Of a stretch of DNA of 5,042 nucleotides, positions 1 through 4,121 are shown piece by piece. Position numbers and translations under genes: made by a program. The stretch lies in assembly GCA_027325115.1 (NCBI GenBank), contig DAHWFG010000458.1, positions 1 through 5,042 of the forward strand. The letters are read 5' to 3'. Below the pieces are notes generated by a model that was not told the DNA's origin, did not search any database, and saw nothing but the letters and a program-made list of their open reading frames with translations. This DNA comes from JAKBCQ01 sp021807585. GTDB taxonomy: Bacteria; Planctomycetota; Planctomycetia; Isosphaerales; Isosphaeraceae. Numbering within the stretch: the first letter of the stretch is position 1; each line of letters starts with the position of its first letter.

Positions 1-80
1 TTGCGGGGAGGGTCGGGGAGGGGTTCTTTAAGGGTTGCGCGCGGGCGACCCCCTCGATCCCCTCGCGAGCAGGGGGAAGG
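1..80. repeat. GC-rich palindromic intergenic repeat, copy 1 (5' end outside window)
   Basis: The unit opens with TTGCGGGGAGGG (1-12), followed by a second CGGGGAGGGG (14-23). It closes with CCCTCGATCCCC (51-62) and a small hairpin, CCCCT (59-63) with AGGGG (71-75) around CGCGAGC. The same building blocks return in copies 2 and 3. The left arm of the first hairpin lies before base 1. Noncoding; probably a dispersed intergenic element of this genome. Confidence 0.6.
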
Positions 81-114
81 ATAACAATTATTATTCTCAC
101 ATAATTATGTTATT

Positions 115-182
115 CCCTCTCCGATTGCGGGGAGGGGTTGATTTCGGACAACCCCACCCTCGATACCCCCGCAAGCGTGGGA
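115..182. repeat. GC-rich palindromic intergenic repeat, copy 2
   Basis: Most complete copy. A 9-bp stem CCCTCTCCG (115-123) pairs with CGGGGAGGG (128-136) around ATTG, with one G-T pair. GGGGTTG (134-140) pairs perfectly with CAACCCC (149-155) around an 8-base loop. CCCTCGATACCCC (157-169) then leads into a GCAAGC loop and GTGGG. The whole unit is an imperfect inverted repeat that could fold as a long hairpin on either strand. Confidence 0.65.
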
Positions 183-220
183 TGAGCGACGAATACGAAT
201 GCTGATAAATACACTTGTCT

Positions 221-280
221 CCCTCACCGCTTGCGGGGAGGGGTTTTTTGAATGATCCAAGCCGGATACCCTCTCGATCC
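221..280. repeat. GC-rich palindromic intergenic repeat, copy 3
   Basis: CCCTCACCG (221-229) pairs with CGGGGAGGG (234-242) around CTTG, with one mismatch. A T-run follows (244-249), so on the plus strand this hairpin also resembles an intrinsic terminator. The right half is eroded, with CCCTCTCGATCC (269-280) matching the right-hand block of copies 1 and 2. The copies recur about every 105-125 bases. The spacers are unrelated, so this is not a CRISPR array. Confidence 0.6.
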
Positions 281-348
281 GATCCAACTCACTACAGCCA
301 CTCGATAATCCTCGATCAGATCGGTTTATTTATGAAGATGTTTTCAGT

Positions 349-594
349 TCAAAATCCCGGAATCAAAACGTTATAGCTTACAAGCTGAGAATCAAAGTTC
401 CCGGTTGCATCCCATCTTAACAGGTTTACCCAGCCTAATCTTTTCGGATCCTCTCCAAAAAAAACCGACCCTCTTGCTTCCCGATCGTCTCGCGCCATAT
501 CATTCAGCAGCCGTGCGGAATTCATTCGTTTCGATCGCTCGTTCGGAGCTTTCGCTACCATGAACGGCCTGGATCCAACGATATCGGGCTTCAT
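349..594 (-). CDS. Possible small conserved ORF overlapping repeat A (doubtful)
   Basis: An open frame of 81 codons runs leftward from an ATG at 594 (starts MKPDI) to a stop at 349. Its first 40 or so codons lie in repeat A. The matching minus-strand stretch in repeat B translates to a related peptide: both contain RPxMxAKAPxERS and, after a 5-base deletion that breaks frame in B, NDxAxDDRxxRG. This suggests either an ancestral small gene or simply two copies of a DNA repeat. By hand count, identity is about 78% for DNA and about 60% for protein, so coding constraint is not evident. There is no clear ribosome binding site and I recognise no family. The rest of 282-469 holds nothing else I can identify. 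Confidence 0.2.
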   Translation of the reverse strand: MKPDIVGSRPFMVAKAPNERSKRMNSARLLNDMARDDREARGSVFFGEDPKRLGWVNLLRWDATGNFDSQLVSYNVLIPGF

Positions 595-599
595 CTCAT
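470..599 (+). repeat. Degenerate dispersed repeat, copy A
   Basis: Aligns by hand to 3166-3290 in the same orientation with about 98 of 125 positions identical and one 5-base gap. The best block is CGGAGCTTTCGCT (544-556); other shared blocks are CCGATCGTC, ATCATTCA, ATATCGG and TTCATCTCAT. The copy ends about 20 bases before recognisable RHS protein sequence begins. The ATG at 560 that opens the RHS frame lies inside the repeat, so it is probably not the original start of that gene. Confidence 0.7.
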
Positions 600-1426
600 C
601 ATGTGGATCGGTCTCTCGATTCGATTGGCAATACGATCTCGCCTGCAACCAGATTCAAGACGACTTCAACCGCCGGCATATCGGCTTGAGTGCGACGGTT
701 CCTTGGGAGATCGTATACGTGTATGACTCGCGGTATCAATTGACGAGCGAGACGTATTACAAAAACACCAATTTTTACTTGGAAATGCAGTACCCGTACG
801 ATCCCGCGGGGAATCGTACCAAGCTCGTGACGACGAATCCGAACACGTCGAATTCTCCCGTAACGACGACGAGTTCGTTCTATGCCGACAATCAGATCGA
901 GCAATCGGTTCAATCGGGTCCGCAACAGGCGACGGTGACGACGAATTACGGCGAAGACAAGAACGGCAATTTGACTTCGGCGAATTCGTCTTCGGCGGGC
1001 GATACGACGTATTCGTACGATTTTGAGAATCGGCTCAAGTTGGTCGATTTGCCAGCGGGAACGACGGTGCAATTCGGCTACAACCCCGACGGTCTGAGGG
1101 TTCAGAAGACGGGAACGACGGGCGTTGTGACCGATTACGTGTTGGACGGATTGCAGGTTCTCTTGGAGAAGAATGCTTCGGGCGTGACGCAGACTCGCTA
1201 CGTTCCGGCGCTCGCGACAATCGGCTCGGGAGCTCCGTCGTATTATCTCGAGGATCGAATGGGATCGATCCTCGGCCTGGCGAATTCGAGCCAAATCGTG
1301 ACCGATACGTTCGTTTACGACGCGTGGGGGAACAGCATTCAGCTGCAGGGGACGAGTAATGATAATATTGGATGGATTGGCGAAAAATTTATCTATTTAA
1401 ATACCGATGTGGATCATTTCTGGTAG
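560..1426 (+). CDS. RHS repeat-associated core protein, 5'-truncated fragment
   Basis: 288 codons of the C-terminal half of an RHS/YD-repeat protein. Intact relatives are large secreted or surface shells enclosing a C-terminal toxin. YD-type repeats are visible: a degenerate YDLACN (residues 25-30, normally YDxxGN), YVYDSRYQLTSE (53-64), YPYDPAGNRTKLV (79-90), YGEDKNGNLTS (130-140) and YSYDFENRLKLVDLPAG (151-166). The RHS core signature YYLEDRMGSILGL...VYDAWGN follows at about 228-258. Only the end of a normal RHS shell remains; there is no signal peptide or N-terminal domain. Residues 1-20 come from repeat A, so the start is artificial. The frame stops at TAG 1424, exactly where VGxRYYDPxxGRF is expected; that piece continues in the -1 frame. 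GC content falls sharply from about 1355. RHS identity is near certain, but expression as a working protein is unlikely: this is probably a pseudogene or orphan cassette. Confidence 0.85.
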   Translation: MNGLDPTISGFISSCGSVSRFDWQYDLACNQIQDDFNRRHIGLSATVPWEIVYVYDSRYQLTSETYYKNTNFYLEMQYPYDPAGNRTKLVTTNPNTSNSPVTTTSSFYADNQIEQSVQSGPQQATVTTNYGEDKNGNLTSANSSSAGDTTYSYDFENRLKLVDLPAGTTVQFGYNPDGLRVQKTGTTGVVTDYVLDGLQVLLEKNASGVTQTRYVPALATIGSGAPSYYLEDRMGSILGLANSSQIVTDTFVYDAWGNSIQLQGTSNDNIGWIGEKFIYLNTDVDHFW

Positions 1427-1974
1427 GACTAAGATTCCTAGATCCAATCATTGGTAGATTTATTAATCGAGATATTCTTGGTTTTTACAGAAGCTCAAAT
1501 ATTTACTCATATACAGATAATAACACGCTTGTGCGGATAGATGCTTACGCATTATCTTGGAGGGATTGGGTTCCTATAGTTAGAACAGTTGCGAACATCA
1601 TAATTACTCAAAATAGATCATATGCTGAAGATTATCTATCATGCCATGTCACAAAAGCTGATTGCATGGACCTTGGATCTGAAGCAGCGAAAACCAAATG
1701 TATCAATTGCATTGATAGTCTTCTTTTAAAATACATGGTCAATTATATTGGACCTGGATCGGGTCGATCTGGAATTCAATCGTTGTCAAGTGCTATTATA
1801 TGTAAGCTAGGTCAGAGACCTTCAACTGGGTGGGTACCTATCGCTGGAGGTGTATTAGCAATCGACGGGATTATAAATGCCGGCGTTACTATCTCGAAGA
1901 CGGTTGGAATGCTGTCTGCTGCAAATCAAGCTAAGAAAATGTACTGTAATTGTCCAGACGATCAACAAGTTTAA
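1372..1974 (+). CDS. RHS core end plus unrecognised C-terminal toxin tip (frameshifted continuation)
   Basis: This is the -1 frame continuation of the RHS gene. True homology starts near 1423, not at the ATG. VGLRFLDPIIGRF (residues 18-30) is the canonical VGARYYDPxxGRF block. It is followed by RDILGF, NIYSYTDNN and IDAYAL, eroded forms of DPxGF, NxYxYxxNNP and DPxGL that retain the aspartates but have lost the prolines. Residues 61-200 are the variable tip that in active RHS proteins is the toxin. I recognise no toxin family. The tip has seven cysteines (91, 98, 110, 113, 144, 192, 194) and a hydrophobic glycine-rich stretch at about 153-183. It also contains LLLKYMVNYIG (117-127), which resembles the second tip near 3440. 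Its DNA is AT-rich, unlike the core, as is usual for exchangeable tips. No gene follows it closely on the same strand. RHS end: confident; toxin role: inferred from position. Confidence 0.72.
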   Translation: MDWRKIYLFKYRCGSFLVGLRFLDPIIGRFINRDILGFYRSSNIYSYTDNNTLVRIDAYALSWRDWVPIVRTVANIIITQNRSYAEDYLSCHVTKADCMDLGSEAAKTKCINCIDSLLLKYMVNYIGPGSGRSGIQSLSSAIICKLGQRPSTGWVPIAGGVLAIDGIINAGVTISKTVGMLSAANQAKKMYCNCPDDQQV

Positions 1975-2044
1975 TAAGGCATAGATAGTCAATAAAAACA
2001 TAATACATATTAATGCATTTGTTAGGATATGGATTAAAGTCTTC

Positions 2045-2311
2045 TTAGTATAATCGTTTTAAGAATGAGTTATTTTTTTTAATATTTTTATGAATCATTC
2101 TTACATAATATATTCCTACCGACCAGTAGGTCAGTTGTACGATAATGATAAAAAACAGGATAATAAACAATACCAATCCTTTGATGTATAGGCTCAATTC
2201 ATCATCTAAAGAACTTATTAAATTAAAAAGCGGCATGCACAAGCCTAAAGATGCCGCAATTGCTATTATACTGACGCACATCTCTAGAATGCTAAATCTA
2301 AACGAGATCAT
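2045..2311 (-). CDS. Small two-helix membrane protein, possible immunity protein
   Basis: 88 codons from ATG at 2311. A TTG at 2326 would add five residues, and neither start has a clear ribosome binding site. The protein reads as a typical small inner-membrane protein: hydrophobic segments at about 8-32 and 45-70, an acidic turn (SLDDELS) between them, and a basic C-terminal tail with HKNIKKN and FLKR that should stay in the cytoplasm. I recognise no family. It is convergent with the RHS tip, 70 bases from its stop codon, and AT-rich like the tip. Immunity proteins against membrane-acting toxins are often small multi-helix proteins, but they normally follow the toxin on the same strand, so that role is speculative. 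A terminator-like hairpin lies inside the frame. The plus-strand open frame over the same bases (2145-2387) has no hydrophobic pattern or ribosome site and is less credible. Confidence 0.42.
   Translation of the reverse strand: MISFRFSILEMCVSIIAIAASLGLCMPLFNLISSLDDELSLYIKGLVLFIILFFIIIVQLTYWSVGIYYVRMIHKNIKKNNSFLKRLY
2225..2257 (-). terminator. Intrinsic-terminator-like hairpin inside the small membrane gene
   Basis: On the minus strand, GCGGCAT (2257-2251) pairs perfectly with ATGCCGC (2236-2230) across a 14-base loop, followed directly by TTTTTAATTT. Five of the seven pairs are G-C in otherwise AT-rich DNA. The long loop weakens the call. Because it sits in the codons for residues about 19-29 of the membrane protein, it could be chance, an attenuator, or a sign that the frame is not a real gene. 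Confidence 0.27.
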
Positions 2312-2431
2312 CACTGCTACTTTCAATGAAGTCTATCCGTGGTGTAATAGCAATATCTGTTCTTATCTTTGTTTCGGTATTAAATGACCCGATATAAAAA
2401 TAATCCTGAATATGTAATTTGCGATGATTGA

Positions 2432-2569
2432 GTTCCTGAGAGTGCTAGTGCGAGAATTAATCATACAATGGATCATAGTGGTTTGTCAACCCATATCGCA
2501 GAACTCAACAAACTAGGGCGTATGTCAGCTATTGAATTGGACCCGGGCGTTATGTTACACTCCCGTTAG
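2432..2569 (+). other. Unrecognised open-frame remnant in gene-poor DNA
   Basis: A plus-strand frame stays open from 2432 to a TAG at 2567-2569 and reads in a protein-like way, including HIAELNKLGRMSAIELDPG. There is an ATG at 2468 without a ribosome binding site. It sits where AT-rich DNA gives way to GC-rich DNA. I recognise no family. It may be the tail of a deleted gene or chance. The remaining sequence from 2327 to 2690 shows no other feature I can support. Confidence 0.2.
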
Positions 2570-2690
2570 ATGTCCGTGGCTTTTCGCCAAGGACAGCAAC
2601 AAATTGAGGACGACAGCGAAAATGGGCAAGGACGCGAATCCGATTCTCTCTGAACTCAAGCCGGTTATCACTGATATCGCCCCAGAACAT

Positions 2691-3160
2691 GTAGAGTCGA
2701 GATGTGGCGCGGTTGTTTAGGTCCGCATAGCTGTTACTGACCCTTTCGGTTGTCAGTGCCATAGTATCGAACCATGCTCCGTTTCCCCATCCCGCTCGTT
2801 GAACCGTACGTGCGCTATGAACGCATCCGGCTCTCGGACAGAACTCGCTCGACCTCGGGAGGCGAAGAGAAAGCGCCCGCTTCTGTCGAGTCATGCCTCC
2901 ACCGCGTCTAAACCCATGATGGAGTTATAAGGCTCACGACAATCTCCGGGCACTCGGCGACTTTGGTCATGTGACTCTGAACTGAGGTCCCTTCCCTCCG
3001 TCGGCATGATTCGGCCTCGACGGTAATATGGACCCCTCCGACTCCCCGACCGACCCGGACAGTCTCGTCTCTCGCGGGAGTCCGGTTGAGTTCACGCGCT
3101 TTGTCCTGAGGGGTCTATCTTGTCGCGTCAATTTGAACGTTTAATACGATATCATCACCA
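2691..3160 (-). mobile_element. Group II intron relic lacking its reverse transcriptase
   Basis: The minus strand carries a domain V hairpin (2801-2833) preceded by about 300 bases that look like structured intron RNA. Examples are GGGGAGTCGGAGGGGTCC (about 3024-3041) and GGAGGGAAGGGACC (about 2987-3000), which from memory resemble segments lying just before the reverse-transcriptase gene of some bacterial group II introns. A hairpin at 3000-3021 also fits. Downstream of domain V, ACTGAC pairs with GTCAGT (2757-2752 with 2741-2736) around a CC-GAAA-GG cap, a possible domain VI part. CTCGACTCTAC, ending at 2691, has the look of a 3' splice end. An intact intron would hold a gene of about 1.2-1.8 kb in domain IV. 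Here only about 150 bases separate the two parts, and no reverse-transcriptase motif is present. Both ends are uncertain. The element should be immobile unless helped by another intron's protein. Confidence 0.5.
2801..2833 (-). ncRNA. Group II intron domain V
   Basis: Read on the minus strand it starts GAGCCGGATGCG and ends GCACGTACGGTTC, closely matching the canonical 34-base domain V hairpin. The catalytic AGC triad is at the second to fourth bases, paired with the GGUU of the 3' arm, and the ACG of the two-base bulge region is kept. Departures from canon are one missing base, a G-A mismatch at the seventh pair, and a loop (TTCATA region) that is not a GNRA tetraloop. These suggest decay or an unusual subclass. 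Domain V is the most conserved and catalytic part of group II introns. Confidence 0.65.
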
Positions 3161-3165
3161 CTAAT

Positions 3166-3290
3166 CCTCTTGATTTCCGATCGTCCAGAGCTGTATCATT
3201 CATTGATTGAGCGGAACTCATTCGATCGCTCTTGCGGAGCTTTCGCTTCCATGCACGGTCTGGTAACATTGATATCGGCGTTCATCTCAT
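3166..3290 (+). repeat. Degenerate dispersed repeat, copy B
   Basis: Direct-orientation partner of 470-599, about 78% identical by hand alignment, lacking five bases (TTTCG) present in copy A. It sits between the intron relic and the second toxin-tip remnant. As with copy A, it lies shortly upstream of a 5'-truncated toxin-like frame. The two copies enclose about 2.6 kb. They may mark recombination points or be leftovers of one insertion element. Confidence 0.7.
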
Positions 3291-3335
3291 CGAGATGTAT
3301 GCTCCTCGGCTTCGTTCTGAAATACGAATAATTGA

Positions 3336-3515
3336 GGAGTTCATGGTCGGTCTAGATCCGTAGATTGTTATGAAGAATGCATTAAGAAAAATGCTTCAAA
3401 TGATTTCCTCACCCTTGGATATTATCTAAACGATGTAATTATAAAGCATATGATCAACAACATAGGCGTCGTAGTCCTCGTGGTGAATGCTCGATGTTAC
3501 AATGAGAGAGAGTAA
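3336..3515 (+). pseudogene. C-terminal remnant of a second toxin tip (tip 2)
   Basis: A 59-codon frame runs from just after a TGA at 3333 to TAA at 3513-3515. It has no plausible independent start before its hydrophobic part. It reads VDCYEECIKKNASND at residues 9-23 and DVIIKHMINNIG at 33-44, ending RCYNERE. Three cysteines are present. DC followed by [LVI][LI][LI]K[YH]M[VI]NxIG also occurs in the tip of the first RHS fragment (residues 97-127 there) with similar spacing, so the two may be related toxins. The stop is a single base before the ATG of the next gene, and the last codons supply its purine-rich ribosome site. That is the layout of an RHS or polymorphic toxin and its immunity gene. 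The RHS core that should precede it is missing; repeat B lies there instead. Presumably inactive. Confidence 0.5.
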
Positions 3516-3516
3516 T

Positions 3517-4005
3517 ATGGATGATATTTATTTTAGATCTGATTTTAGAGAAAAAAGAGATACTGTTTTCTCTCAATTTCGTGCATCCATGAATCAAATA
3601 TATTTAGAGATGTTCACCATCGATTTCGACGATTTAAATAATAAACTTATGCTAATTGTAAAGCGAACGATTGAAGATTTCGGATCTGACGATTGCTCCA
3701 AAATGCATGTGATGTGTATTATGAATTCATTTCTATTGCAAGAAGCTATCCGAAGAAACATGGATGATTCCATTATTCGAGATTATTGGGATCGTTTTGA
3801 GTTTTTCGATATTAACGAAGACATCAATTTTTTCTCAACACGCTTGATTTTTATGAAATATCTAATTGGTCAAAGCGACTTTAGCAATGCAAGAACAATC
3901 AAACATTATATAAGAGACCATTTAGAAAACGATGCAGATATCATCAAAGGAATAAAGAAAACCTTGGCCACTCTTGTTGTTGATTTTGGAGATAATGGTC
4001 AATAA
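3517..4005 (+). CDS. Acidic soluble protein, candidate immunity protein for tip 2
   Basis: 162 codons from ATG 3517. This start is chosen over ATGs at 3487 and 3502 because GAGAGAGAG (3504-3512) sits four bases upstream as a purine-rich ribosome site, and because it directly follows the tip 2 stop (TAA-T-ATG). I recognise no family. The protein has no signal peptide or membrane segment. It is rich in aromatic and acidic residues (about 29 D/E against 21 K/R by count) and looks largely helical, with stretches such as RRNMDDSIIRDYWDRFEFF near the middle and IRDHLENDADIIKGIKKTL near the end. An acidic, compact, mostly helical protein encoded right behind a toxin tip fits an immunity protein that binds and blocks the toxin in the cytoplasm. 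The DNA is about 30% GC, in line with the tip and unlike the genes on either side. The frame is intact. Real gene: likely; immunity role: inferred from position. Confidence 0.65.
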   Translation: MDDIYFRSDFREKRDTVFSQFRASMNQIYLEMFTIDFDDLNNKLMLIVKRTIEDFGSDDCSKMHVMCIMNSFLLQEAIRRNMDDSIIRDYWDRFEFFDINEDINFFSTRLIFMKYLIGQSDFSNARTIKHYIRDHLENDADIIKGIKKTLATLVVDFGDNGQ

Positions 4006-4121
4006 ATGAACAGATAATCCTGTTATGCAAAATGTTTTCGGCAAAATGCAATTTTGTCACATCGAAATCTATGTATAAAATATGAAGTATAATCCATAAT
4101 CAGTATAGGAAATCAATAAAA

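Noticed and set aside
1..281. CRISPR-like array
   Set aside because: Only three imperfect units with spacers of about 80-110 bases and palindromic arms, and no cas genes.
599..1294. Long minus-strand open frames opposite the RHS core (599-1294, 1035-1220)
   Set aside because: Arginine/isoleucine-rich antisense of clear YD-repeat coding sequence, with no ribosome site or family resemblance.
1384..1390. A AAA TTT as a programmed -1 slippery site for the RHS frameshift
   Set aside because: The A-site codon would re-pair poorly after slippage (ATT against TTT). The RHS motif also shows the frame change belongs at about 1423, not here.
2145..2387. Plus-strand 80-codon frame as the immunity gene for tip 1
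   Set aside because: 170 bases from the tip stop, no ribosome site, and the opposite strand shows a much clearer membrane-protein pattern.
2550..2894. Minus-strand 114-codon frame and plus-strand 62-codon frame (2532-2720)
   Set aside because: The minus frame runs straight through the intron domain V hairpin. Neither has a ribosome site or recognisable domain.
4027..4056. GCAAAATG direct repeat and CAAAAT-GCA-ATTTTG inverted repeat upstream of the glycosyltransferase
   Set aside because: Short and AT-rich. Possible operator, but not distinguishable from chance.
4054..4093. Promoter for the glycosyltransferase: TTGTCA (4054-4059), TATAAA (4074-4079), TATAAT (4088-4093)
   Set aside because: Spacings of 14 and 28 bases do not fit a sigma-70 promoter, and AT-rich DNA gives such boxes by chance.
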